DNA of 64,000 nt, taken from SIG437 sp045648985 (lineage in GTDB: Bacteria; Bacillota; Clostridia; UBA1381; UBA9506). Positions 1-7,362 of this stretch are shown piece by piece (the stretch's first letter is position 1; each line of letters opens with the position of its first letter). The translations under genes were made by a program, and so were the position numbers. Below the pieces are notes generated by a model, which saw only the letters and a list, made by a program, of their open reading frames with translations, was not told where the DNA came from and made no database searches. The stretch spans positions 1 to 64,000 of the forward strand of contig JAZROZ010000028.1 in assembly GCA_045648985.1 (NCBI GenBank), read 5' to 3'.

Positions 1-147
1 TTCTATAAAGCCGATATTGTCAGATAAAATATCATCATCAAGACATAATGAGTCTGGTTTCCAAAATGTTCTTTCATCCCATTTTCCTTTATAAAACTCA
101 TGATAGCATGTTCCATCTCTATCTCTGTCAAAAACAAAATATTTCAT
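1..147 (-). CDS. Small hypothetical protein, 3' end outside window
   Basis: Only the first 49 codons are inside the window, read leftward from ATG at 147. The peptide starts MKYFVFDRDRDGTCYHEF and is soluble, aromatic and acidic; no family is recognised. It follows the first copy of the conserved spacer shared by the next genes, with the start about 15 bp after the spacer's AAAGGCGG ribosome site, so it is the same kind of cassette gene as its neighbours. The missing C-terminus could change this reading. Confidence 0.6.
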   Translation of the reverse strand, partial: MKYFVFDRDRDGTCYHEFYKGKWDERTFWKPDSLCLDDDILSDNIGFIE

Positions 148-158
148 TATGTTTCCGC

Positions 159-250
159 CTTTCAACAATATTCGACATTCTTTATATTACGATATATAAG
201 GTTTAGATGCAAGCCTTTTTGGTGTCAAGTTCGTGTTAAGTTAAGATCAA
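159..250. repeat. Conserved cassette spacer, copy 1
   Basis: About 90 bp between the stop of the gene at 257-748 and the start of the gene ending at 147. It has the shared core AAGGTTTAGATGC followed by a TTTTTGG tract and the arm GTCAAGTTCGTGTTAAG. On the minus strand, the reading direction of the genes, it begins just after one stop codon and ends at the next ribosome binding site. The core can form a small stem: AAGGTTT, six-base loop, AAGCCTT. Confidence 0.85.
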
Positions 251-256
251 AAATCA

Positions 257-748
257 TTATATTTCACCTGTAACAGAAATTCCTTTTAACTTGAAATATT
301 CTATTACTTGTTCATCATAGACAGTAGTAAAAAGAATGTGTTTCCTATGGTATTTCCATAAATCAATACTTCCATAATGGCTCTTATACTCGAAATTTTT
401 GTCCTTAAGATACACAATAACATACTTGTTTTTCAAATCCCAACCTGAAAGTGTTTTTCCGACCGCTACTTGTGCTTTTACAACAAGTAGTCCGCTAACA
501 TCACTAATATCATAAAATTTCTTTCTAATTGATTTATAACACAATTTATTCCCATCAATAATCAATTTCTCATTTATTGATATAATAAAACATATGGCGA
601 TAAACAATGTTATTACCAATGCTGTTATTCCAGATCCAAGTAAAGTGTTATCTTTTATTCCAAAGAAGATAAGTAAAAAATCAGCAATAATTGTTATTGT
701 TATAGCGAATCCTACTCCATATGTATCCGATTTTACAACTAATTTCAT
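257..748 (-). CDS. Membrane protein, two N-terminal TM helices and PH-like tail
   Basis: 163 residues. I start it at ATG 748, after the AAAGGGG ribosome site at the end of spacer copy 2; longer frames run into the spacer itself. Two hydrophobic segments (about residues 10-30 and 33-55) are followed by a cytosolic tail rich in beta-strand patterns (LIIDGNKLCYKSIRKKFYDI), as in bacterial PH-like membrane proteins. No family is assigned. It sits in the spacer-separated array, so it may be an accessory or immunity-type protein; that role is inferred from context only. Confidence 0.65.
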   Translation of the reverse strand: MKLVVKSDTYGVGFAITITIIADFLLIFFGIKDNTLLGSGITALVITLFIAICFIISINEKLIIDGNKLCYKSIRKKFYDISDVSGLLVVKAQVAVGKTLSGWDLKNKYVIVYLKDKNFEYKSHYGSIDLWKYHRKHILFTTVYDEQVIEYFKLKGISVTGEI

Positions 749-751
749 CTT

Positions 752-850
752 ATATCCCCTTTCGACAACTTTCGACATATCTATATTGCGAGGCATAAGG
801 TTTAGATGCAAACCTTTTTGGCGTCAAGTTCGTATTAAGTTAAAATCAAA
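752..850. repeat. Conserved cassette spacer, copy 2
   Basis: Second copy, nearly identical to copy 1 in the core (GCATAAGGTTTAGATGCAA) and the right arm GTCAAGTTCGTATTAAG. Here the stem AAGGTTT/AAACCTT is perfect. The left end carries two TTCGACA blocks and the ribosome site of the gene that starts at 748. Confidence 0.88.
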
Positions 851-853
851 CAA

Positions 854-1357
854 TTAAATATTTATATTTTGCATTGCAATTCCATGAAACAAAATGCAAA
901 TTATGACACTGATTGCATTGGCAACACAAAGCCACCAAAACATCTTTTTAAATTCCTTTTTATAAATAATCTTAATAGTAAGACCTTCAATCAATACATT
1001 TGATAATATAGCAAGCACATAACTCATCAACCAATGGCTAGGATGAAATGTGCCTGTGCCAAAAGGAATCATTAAAACCTCACCTACAAAACCGCTTAAA
1101 GGTATCACAACAACCCCTAAAACAGTAGATGCTAAATTCATAGTAAACGCAATCAAAACCGATTTCAAATATGATTCTTTTAAAAAGAATTTTACAAATA
1201 TTATCTCAATTAAAAGACCGATTAATATCACATACCAGCTTCTCATCCCCTCTGCAATACATAAAGATGGCCAAACCATATTTGCGCTTGCAGAAAGAGG
1301 CATTATAAGAAATAACATTAAACATAACAAACTATATTTGAATTTTTCTTTATTCAT
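854..1357 (-). CDS. Polytopic membrane protein with signal-like N-terminus
   Basis: 167 residues from ATG 1357, which lies 8 bp after an AAAGGAG site. The N-terminus KYSLLCLMLFLIMPLSASA looks like a signal or signal-anchor sequence, followed by about four hydrophobic stretches (WYVILIGLLIEIIFV, a VLIAFTMNLASTVLGVVVI region, a SYVLAILSNVLIEGL region and a C-terminal helix). No family recognised. It belongs to the spacer-separated array and shares nothing with the adjacent proteins in sequence, which is what a cassette array would give. Confidence 0.65.
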   Translation of the reverse strand: MNKEKFKYSLLCLMLFLIMPLSASANMVWPSLCIAEGMRSWYVILIGLLIEIIFVKFFLKESYLKSVLIAFTMNLASTVLGVVVIPLSGFVGEVLMIPFGTGTFHPSHWLMSYVLAILSNVLIEGLTIKIIYKKEFKKMFWWLCVANAISVIICILFHGIAMQNINI

Positions 1358-1360
1358 AGA

Positions 1361-1447
1361 ATTACTCCTTTCGTCAAAATTCGACACATCCATATTGCGA
1401 GGCATAAGGTTTAGATGCAACTAACTTTTAGTCGAGTTCATATCAAG
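1361..1447. repeat. Conserved cassette spacer, copy 3
   Basis: Third copy. The core GAGGCATAAGGTTTAGATGCAA is kept, but the second half of the small stem is changed (CTAACTTTT), so the hairpin is lost while flanking TTCGACA and the GAGTTCATATCAAGTCAAG arm remain recognisable. It runs from one stop codon to the next ribosome site. Confidence 0.85.
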
Positions 1448-1927
1448 TCAAGACCAAAGAACTTTGTATGCCGACAATATTTCTGCCAAACTTTCAATTT
1501 CTTTTTGTGTCCATTTGGGAATATATTTCTTTCTGCTTGTATTTATCGCAGGCAAATTACACCCGTGAAAAAGTTTTGAATATAATTGATTTGCCGCATC
1601 GTTTTCTTTATCATCACCTATAAATTCTACACCCATACTTTTTGATGCATCAGAAATAATATTCCAAAAATCCAACATAATCGAACAATTGAATCTATCG
1701 TTCGGTGATAATAACCATTTTTTTAGATAACCAAAGTCATATACACAAGATATTTTATCATCTGAAATTATGATATTTTTGTTATCACAAAATTCTTTCA
1801 AAGATTCAACATAATCAAAGAAAAGTATTTTGTTGTGTTCACTAACAAAACCGTCTTCTTCATCGGTATACCATATTGCATATTTCACATTTTTTTCATC
1901 GTTAAACTGAACAATATAATAATCCAC
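1448..1927 (-). CDS. Soluble hypothetical protein, possible immunity-type
   Basis: 159 residues. The best start is GTG 1927, nine bases after AAAGGAGG; upstream ATGs fall inside the spacer or the MITE-like repeat. The protein is acidic with many aromatic residues (DYYIVQFND, YAIWYTDEEDGF, FCDNKNIIISDDKISCVYDF) and ends in a helical segment IPKWTQKEIESLAEILSAYK. This size and composition is typical of small immunity proteins, but no family is recognised and no toxin is visible nearby. Confidence 0.65.
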   Translation of the reverse strand: MDYYIVQFNDEKNVKYAIWYTDEEDGFVSEHNKILFFDYVESLKEFCDNKNIIISDDKISCVYDFGYLKKWLLSPNDRFNCSIMLDFWNIISDASKSMGVEFIGDDKENDAANQLYSKLFHGCNLPAINTSRKKYIPKWTQKEIESLAEILSAYKVLWS

Positions 1928-1930
1928 AAC

Positions 1931-2000
1931 AAAGTTCCTCCTTTCGACATTATTCGACATATCCATATTGCGACACATAAGGTTTAGATGCAAATCTTTC
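1931..2000. repeat. Conserved cassette spacer, copy 4, cut by a MITE-like repeat
   Basis: Left part of the spacer (TTCGACA blocks, CGACACATAAGGTTTAGATG core) is present, but the right arm is replaced at about 2001 by the palindromic element that follows. Confidence 0.85.
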
Positions 2001-2120
2001 AAAGGCTCCCTTGTGTAAAGGGAGCTGTCAGCGTAGCTGACTGAGGGATTGTTTTCTATCCATTTACAACCCCTCCGAGTTGCTTTGCAACCCACCTCCC
2101 CTTACACAGGGGAGGCTTTT
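2001..2120. mobile_element. MITE-like palindromic repeat
   Basis: About 120 bp with inverted ends: AAAGGCTCCCTTGTGTAAAG at the left and CTTACACAGGGGAGGCTTTT at the right, plus internal stems (CAGCGTAGCTG; GAGTTGCTTTGCAAC). The terminal sequences match a short non-coding repeat that I recall as widespread in gut Clostridia genomes; that is memory, not a search. It has no coding capacity of its own. Confidence 0.75.
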
Positions 2121-2214
2121 TTATTTCGTCATTTTTCGACATAGTTATTACGACACATAAGGTTTAGATGCAAACCTTTTTGACGTCAAGTTCGTGTCAG
2201 GTTAGAACTAAAAA
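2121..2214. repeat. Conserved cassette spacer, copy 5
   Basis: Complete copy with perfect stem AAGGTTT/AAACCTT and the GTCAAGTTCGTGTCAGG arm. In the reading direction it should be followed by a gene, but only the MITE-like repeat and copy 4 follow: the cassette between copies 4 and 5 has no gene. Confidence 0.85.
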
Positions 2215-2751
2215 TTATAGATATTTTGAGAAAGTTTCAACATATCTTGTTCCAAAACTAACAGAAGTAATTTTAGTATATGGAACTTCATAAAATTTTT
2301 CTTCCCATATTCCATCTGCATCAAAATGTTGCATAACAACTTTTGTTTTTGTAGCTTTAATAATTCTGCCTATTATAAATGAATCTTCGTTTTCCTCAGC
2401 CTTTTCATTTTCAATTATTATGTTTATATTCTGCTCTTTTAAAGATGTAAAGATAGTCTGCCAATCTGTCATATCAACATCTGGCACTATAATTTTTGCA
2501 TCAATTTTTTCTGTTTTAATCATTGAAAGGATTTTTCCGTCTTGATATTCTGTTTTTTCTACATCTTTAAAACGTCTGATTGAGTATCCATTTAATATGA
2601 AATCATCTTCGTTCGCGCATAAAAACAGTCTACCATTTGTAAGCAAAGGAAAGACAAACCACGTATTGTCATCATAGTCAAACTTTACTCTGCATAATTG
2701 TCTATGCTCTACTGATTTATTGATAAGCTCTTTAATTTCGCTTTTTTTCAT
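2215..2751 (-). CDS. Hypothetical soluble protein
   Basis: 178 residues from ATG 2751, about 7 bp after GGAGAGGGAGAA. It has two alternating beta-rich halves: residues about 20-75 (VKFDYDDNTWFVFPLLTNG, FILNGYSIRRFKDV) and 125-170 (FIIGRIIKATKTKVVMQHFD, FYEVPYTKITSVSFGTRYV), joined by a helix-containing part with DWQTIFTSLKEQNI. The C-terminal half is SH3-like in strand pattern. No family name can be given. It is the first gene of the array in the reading direction and is preceded by a shortened spacer copy. Confidence 0.7.
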   Translation of the reverse strand: MKKSEIKELINKSVEHRQLCRVKFDYDDNTWFVFPLLTNGRLFLCANEDDFILNGYSIRRFKDVEKTEYQDGKILSMIKTEKIDAKIIVPDVDMTDWQTIFTSLKEQNINIIIENEKAEENEDSFIIGRIIKATKTKVVMQHFDADGIWEEKFYEVPYTKITSVSFGTRYVETFSKYL

Positions 2752-2756
2752 AGTTC

Positions 2757-2822
2757 TCCCTCTCCTTTTCCAACATTATTCGACATTCTCCATATTGCTC
2801 GTATCAAATCAAGACTAAAAAA
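2757..2822. repeat. Shortened cassette spacer, copy 6
   Basis: Keeps the TTCGACATTCTCCATATTGC left part and the CGTATCAAATCAAGACTAAA right arm but lacks the central GGTTTAGATGC hairpin. It marks the right edge of the array beside the exporter gene. Confidence 0.7.
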
Positions 2823-2845
2823 CTGCTTTTCTATCATAAAATTTA

Positions 2846-3871
2846 CTACATCAACCCCATAAACCAAATAACCACAAGTGCCGTCAGTGTCACCAATGTA
2901 TCAATTGTTATACCATAAAACATTGGCGTAAGTCCTGCGTTCTTAAAATCGGTAATACTTGTTCCAAGACCAATAGCAGCGAGTGCCATTACCATCAGAA
3001 ATTTACTTGCGCCCTTCATGATGTTGGACATTTCGGCAGGGATAAGACCAATGCTGTTTACAATAGCCAATAATAAAAAACCACCAATAAACCAAGGAAT
3101 GATTTTTAGAATATTTACCTTTTTGCCCTCATTTGCCTTTTGCAATTCTTTTTGTTTTATGCGTGTGCCAATATATGCAAACACTAGCACCGTAGGAATG
3201 ATTGCAATAGTACGAGTGAGCTTAACCATTGTTGCAAAATCTCCTGCAGCCTCAGAAAAAGCATATCCGGAAGCAACCACGCTTGCCGTATCATTCACAG
3301 ACGTGCCCGCCCATATGCCGTAGGCAATGTCAGACATTCCCAGGAGCCTACCCATAATTGGATACAACGCAATCATAACCATATCAAAGAGAAATGTAGA
3401 AGATAAAGCAAATGCAATATCTTTGTCATCTGCATCAATAACAGGCGCGATAGCTGCTACAGCAGAACCGCCACAGATTCCTGTTCCTGCAGAAATCAGA
3501 TTGCTTAGCTTCCAATTAAGACCAAATAGCTTTCGAACAAAAAATCCGCCGCCAAAACACATCGCGAAAGTAAAAAGCATTACAAAAAAAGTCATTTTGC
3601 CAACAGACATAATTGTACTGATAGAAAGCGATGCACCAAGTAAAATAATCGCAAGCTTTAAAATTCTTTTGGATGTAAACTTAAGTGATGGTTTTATCCA
3701 ATCGGGATGAAAAAAGCTATTAATTATCGTTCCCATAAACAGTGCTATGATAGAAGAGCCCAGCAATTCTCCGGGAATTAACCGTTCAAGCATAACAGAC
3801 AAAAATGCTACAGCTATGCAGATAGCAACACCCAAAATAAACATACCTTGTTTTTTCATTTTGTTATTCAT
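2846..3871 (-). CDS. YeiH/UPF0324 family putative sulfate exporter
   Basis: 341 residues, the usual size of the YeiH (UPF0324) family of inner-membrane proteins. About ten hydrophobic helices are visible. Conserved family features include the N-terminal LIPGELLGSSIIALFMG segment, LLGASLSISTI, the glycine-rich GTGICGGSAVAAIAPVI loop and AGTSVNDTASVVASGYAFS. YeiH homologues are annotated as sulfate or anion exporters, without firm biochemical proof. The gene stands alone: about 85 bp separates it from the DUF2344 gene downstream, and the spacer array lies on its other side. Confidence 0.85.
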   Translation of the reverse strand: MNNKMKKQGMFILGVAICIAVAFLSVMLERLIPGELLGSSIIALFMGTIINSFFHPDWIKPSLKFTSKRILKLAIILLGASLSISTIMSVGKMTFFVMLFTFAMCFGGGFFVRKLFGLNWKLSNLISAGTGICGGSAVAAIAPVIDADDKDIAFALSSTFLFDMVMIALYPIMGRLLGMSDIAYGIWAGTSVNDTASVVASGYAFSEAAGDFATMVKLTRTIAIIPTVLVFAYIGTRIKQKELQKANEGKKVNILKIIPWFIGGFLLLAIVNSIGLIPAEMSNIMKGASKFLMVMALAAIGLGTSITDFKNAGLTPMFYGITIDTLVTLTALVVIWFMGLM

Positions 3872-3958
3872 AAAAACCTCCGTTTTTATCTACTATATCA
3901 CCGGCTATAACTCATGTCCGATTTGATATCCGTTAATGCCCTTTTTCTTTTACTAACC

Positions 3959-4621
3959 CTAAAGCAACGGCATAAATTTTTCGTCAAGGATATTTAATCT
4001 TACAACTTCTGCATATTCTGCCTTAAAGCTGTCTATATACATTTCCATAGCACTTATCAAAAGGTCAGGACGAAGTGTTGCATCATTTCCTGCAGAAATA
4101 ATCGCTTTTATGACACATCCACCCGGGAATTCAGCACACATTTCAAGGCTATAGATGTTTTCTTTAATGTTTTTCACAGCAAGTGACCTTTTAGTTTTCT
4201 TTTCTATCTCAATAGTTTCCCTTTCAAAAAACTCGCAGAGCCCAGCTTTTGTCAGGCCGTCGCCCTCTATCGTTATCATATATTCTGCAGCAGTAATTGA
4301 CGCAAATTTTTTAGAAGCCTCATTAAGTCTTTGAACTTTTGTTATCTCAATACCAATCGGCACTTTCTTGTTAAGTTCTTCTAAAATAAAGCTTTCACTT
4401 AAATCCTTTTCATATGTAACGTCAATATACTCTCCCTCACTTCCACATCCAACAGAAAGTGGTAGAGCAATTGCCATTTTAGGATGCGGATTAAATCCCT
4501 CAGAATATGCAAGCGGTAAGCCTGCTCTTGTATGAAGTCTTGTAAAAAGGCGTACTAAATCAAGGTGTGAAACAAATCTTGTTTCCCCGAATTTTCTGAA
4601 TTTAAGCCTGTACTTAACCAC
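3959..4621 (-). CDS. DUF2344 / TIGR03936 radical-SAM-linked protein
   Basis: 220 residues starting at GTG 4621, six bases after GGAGGTG. The opening VKYRLKFRKFGETRFVSHLD followed by LVRLFTRLHTRAGLPLAYSEGFNPHPKM is the hallmark of the TIGR03936 family, which is nearly always encoded directly after, or fused to, a TIGR03960-type radical SAM protein. Here the start overlaps the end of the radical SAM gene by 8 bp, so the two are probably translationally coupled. The biochemical role of the pair is unknown; the family often lies near ribosome- or tRNA-related genes. Confidence 0.88.
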   Translation of the reverse strand: MVKYRLKFRKFGETRFVSHLDLVRLFTRLHTRAGLPLAYSEGFNPHPKMAIALPLSVGCGSEGEYIDVTYEKDLSESFILEELNKKVPIGIEITKVQRLNEASKKFASITAAEYMITIEGDGLTKAGLCEFFERETIEIEKKTKRSLAVKNIKENIYSLEMCAEFPGGCVIKAIISAGNDATLRPDLLISAMEMYIDSFKAEYAEVVRLNILDEKFMPLL

Positions 4622-6446
4622 AGAAATCACCTCCAAAGCTCCTTGTAATTCCGCAACCTGAGCATTTTTCGCGACAGTTTTCTGTGACAATCGCTTTTTT
4701 AGCTTTTTCGTTTTCACGCATCAAGAAATCCTTTGTAACTCCCACATCAACGTGGTCCCAAGGGAGAATTTCATCATATTCCCTTTTTCTGTGATTATAA
4801 AAAGCAGGGTCAATTCCCGAATCACTAAAAGCTTGTGCCCATAAATCAGGCTTATAAAATTCATGCCAGCCGTCAAATTTAGCACCAAGCTGCTGTGCAC
4901 GCATCAAAACCTTTGATAGCTTTCTGTCGCCTCTTGCAAATACGCCCTCTAAAACAGAAAGTGATGACTCGTGCCAGTTAAATGATATTTTCTTGTCTTT
5001 TATTGCATCTTTTAAAAGATTTTGTTTTTCTATAAGCATTTCTTTTGTGTCTTGCGCTTCCCATTGGAAAGGAGTAAACGGCTTAGGTACAAATGACGAT
5101 GCTGAAACTGTCAGCTTAAAGCTTTTGTTTCTTACCTCCTTAGGTATGCCAAAATAAACCCCTACAACTTTTTGGGCAAGGTCAGCGATTCCTAAAACGT
5201 CTTCATTTGTTTCTGTCGGAAGTCCTATCATAAAATAAAGCTTACATCCGCCGTATCCTCCACTGAACGCAAGCTCACACGAGCGCATTAAATCTTCTTC
5301 GGTTACGCCCTTGTTTATAACATCTCTCATTCTCTGTGTTCCCGCTTCAGGCGCAAAAGTAAGACCACTCTTTCTGACTTTCTGCACCTTTCTCATCAAA
5401 TCAAGAGAAAAGCTGTCAATTCTAAGTGACGGAAGACTTAAGTTTATCTTCTTAGGTTCGGTCAGCTTTAAAAGTCCGTCAGTAAGCTCTGAAAGCTGCG
5501 TGTAGTCGCTTGTAGATAAGCTTGACATCGACATTTCTTCATAGCCCGTGTTTTCAATCAGTCTTCTTGCAAGCTCTAAAAGACGCTCGGGACTTCTCTC
5601 TCTTACAGGACGATAAATCATTCCTGCCTGACAAAATCTGCATCCTCTTATACATCCCCTGAAAAGTTCTAAAGTTATTCTGTCGTGGACTGTTTCCATA
5701 AACGGAACAATGATTGTTTCAGGGAAATAAGTTTTATCTAAGTCATCAATAATACGTTTTTTTATCTTCTTTGGGGCTTCTTTTACATTTGGCTCAAAAG
5801 ATGCTATCGTTCCGTCTTCGTTATATGAAACATCGTAGAATTTTGGAACATAAACGCCCTCAACCGCCAAAAGCTTTCTTAAAAATTCTTCCCTTTTCCC
5901 GCCGCTTTTTTTATGCTCACGATAAAGGTCAATAATCTCTATATTTAATTCCTCTCCCTCGCCCATTATAAAAAAATCTATAAAATCGGCAAGTGGTTCA
6001 GGGTTATAAGAACACGGTCCGCCTGCACAAACAAGTGGATCGTCTTCGCCCCTGTCCTTTGACAAAAGCGGAATACCAGATAAATCAAGCATATTTATAA
6101 TATTTGAATAGCTCATTTCATACTGCAGTGTAAACCCCACGAAGTCAAAATCACGTACATCTGACCTCGTTTCCAAGGAAAAGAGCTTAGTTCCATGGTT
6201 TCTCATTTCCTGCTCCATATCTTCCCAAGGAGCAAAAACACGCTCACAAAAAACATCAGGTTGCTCGTTATAAAGATGATATAAAATCTTCATGCCAAGA
6301 TGTGACATTCCGACTTCATAAACATCAGGAAAACAAAAAGCAAACCTGATAGAAACGTGCGATAAATCCTTATGTATGCTACCATATTCCGTACCGATAT
6401 AACGTGTCGGCTTTTGAACTTTCATTAGTATTTTATCAAGATTCAT
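4614..6446 (-). CDS. TIGR03960 family B12-binding-like radical SAM protein
   Basis: 610 residues. The N-terminal 200 residues form a cobalamin-binding-like domain (FCFPDVYEVGMSHLGMKIL, GEGEELNIEI). The radical SAM core follows, with the [4Fe-4S] cluster motif C-x3-C-x2-C in FRGCIRGCRFCQAG near residue 267, a GGYGGCKLYFMIGLPTET segment and SLSTSDYTQL. The C-terminus ends in a Cys cluster (CREKCSGCGI) that probably holds a second metal or cluster. Length and motif order match TIGR03960. The substrate is unknown. It overlaps the DUF2344 gene downstream and lies 7 bp after recO. Confidence 0.9.
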   Translation of the reverse strand: MNLDKILMKVQKPTRYIGTEYGSIHKDLSHVSIRFAFCFPDVYEVGMSHLGMKILYHLYNEQPDVFCERVFAPWEDMEQEMRNHGTKLFSLETRSDVRDFDFVGFTLQYEMSYSNIINMLDLSGIPLLSKDRGEDDPLVCAGGPCSYNPEPLADFIDFFIMGEGEELNIEIIDLYREHKKSGGKREEFLRKLLAVEGVYVPKFYDVSYNEDGTIASFEPNVKEAPKKIKKRIIDDLDKTYFPETIIVPFMETVHDRITLELFRGCIRGCRFCQAGMIYRPVRERSPERLLELARRLIENTGYEEMSMSSLSTSDYTQLSELTDGLLKLTEPKKINLSLPSLRIDSFSLDLMRKVQKVRKSGLTFAPEAGTQRMRDVINKGVTEEDLMRSCELAFSGGYGGCKLYFMIGLPTETNEDVLGIADLAQKVVGVYFGIPKEVRNKSFKLTVSASSFVPKPFTPFQWEAQDTKEMLIEKQNLLKDAIKDKKISFNWHESSLSVLEGVFARGDRKLSKVLMRAQQLGAKFDGWHEFYKPDLWAQAFSDSGIDPAFYNHRKREYDEILPWDHVDVGVTKDFLMRENEKAKKAIVTENCREKCSGCGITRSFGGDFCG

Positions 6447-6452
6447 AGTTTC

Positions 6453-7193
6453 TCACTTTCCGATTATTTTATTTAAATATGTAAGGGAGTAAAAATCCCT
6501 GTCAATATATTCTTTCATAAATTCACTTATATGATGCTGGAGCTCTTCTGTCTGCATAGCAGACAGCGTAAACGAAAAAACTTTTTTATCCTCTGCACCT
6601 GCTATATATCTCATGGCAGAAAGTACAGGCGCGGTGATTTTATCCAGTCCCTCTGCACAATCATTACAAAGTCCGCCGCCCAGTGGCGCATAAACAGAAG
6701 CAATATTATCTTTTCCGCACTTTATGCATCCGCTCAGCTCAGGCGAAAGCCCCAAAAGACACAAAAGCCTTAGTTCAAATATACATTTTATAAGCCTTAA
6801 GCTCTTATCTGAATTTGCGAGCAAATAAAACGTATTTAGAACAAACGGCAAAAGTCTTTCATCGCCAACATTTTCACGGACAGTAAAATCCACTAAGTCT
6901 GCGATGTATGTTGCGTATGCCAAGCGCTCAATATTTGTACTTAAATTATAAAAACTGTCTGAAAGCAGACAGGAATTAACTCTGTACATATCACGACCTG
7001 GTGATAATACAAATTCACTATAAGAAAAGGGCGCAGTCCCTGCAGAATTTCTGTTCTTATAGTTCTTAGCGCCCTTTACATATGCTTTAATTACACCGCT
7101 TGATGCTGTTAAAATGGAGATAATCGCATCGCCTTCTTTAACACTTGTCCGCTTTAAGACTACCCCCATTGTTTTTGTATAATCCATACTCAT
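6453..7193 (-). CDS. recO: DNA repair protein RecO
   Basis: About 246 residues. RecO loads RecA at gaps by displacing SSB in the RecFOR pathway. The N-terminal OB-fold is visible (GVVLKRTSVKEGDAIISILTA, VIKAYVKGAKNYKN), and the C-terminal part has the zinc site CIKCGKDN and LCNDC near residues 155-180, present in Gram-positive RecO. Several in-frame starts (GTG 7196, ATG 7193, ATG 7187) have no strong ribosome site; expression is likely coupled to the overlapping yqzL gene. The era-yqzL-recO order is the classical Firmicutes one. Confidence 0.9.
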   Translation of the reverse strand: MSMDYTKTMGVVLKRTSVKEGDAIISILTASSGVIKAYVKGAKNYKNRNSAGTAPFSYSEFVLSPGRDMYRVNSCLLSDSFYNLSTNIERLAYATYIADLVDFTVRENVGDERLLPFVLNTFYLLANSDKSLRLIKCIFELRLLCLLGLSPELSGCIKCGKDNIASVYAPLGGGLCNDCAEGLDKITAPVLSAMRYIAGAEDKKVFSFTLSAMQTEELQHHISEFMKEYIDRDFYSLTYLNKIIGK

Positions 7194-7287
7194 CACTACT
7201 ATCCGATTTCTGCATTTCTTTATATAATAAATACTGGTTTATATCACCTGTTTTTGCAAACATATTCCAACTGAGTTCCTCATACAT
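7138..7287 (-). CDS. yqzL: YqzL-like small protein
   Basis: 49 codons from ATG 7287 after a strong GGGAGG site with 7 bp spacing. The peptide MYEELSWNMFAKTGDINQYL continues with LYKEMQKS, which matches the pattern of Bacillus YqzL (short, W-N-x-F-x-x-T-G-x-x-x-x-Y-L-L). In Bacillus this gene also lies between era and recO. Its last 56 bp overlap the start of recO in another frame, and a good ribosome site is seen only for yqzL, which suggests coupled translation. Function unknown. Confidence 0.78.
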   Translation of the reverse strand: MYEELSWNMFAKTGDINQYLLYKEMQKSDSSDEYGLYKNNGGSLKADKC

Positions 7288-7362
7288 AATATAGCCTCCC
7301 AAAAAAATATTTCTAATGATATTTTTTGTGAGATGATGTTAAATATACAAGGTAAAAATTAC

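Noticed and set aside
1448..2095. Longer reading frame starting inside the MITE-like repeat
   Set aside because: The extra N-terminal residues are translated from the palindromic element and spacer; the GTG at 1927 has the ribosome site.
159..2822. Integron attC sites for the repeated spacers
   Set aside because: The spacers share a hairpin and separate same-strand genes, but I cannot find paired GTTRRRY and RYYYAAC core sites, and no integron integrase is visible.
2846..3871. YeiH gene as a member of the cassette array
   Set aside because: It lacks a complete spacer on its upstream side and encodes a conserved chromosomal transporter family.
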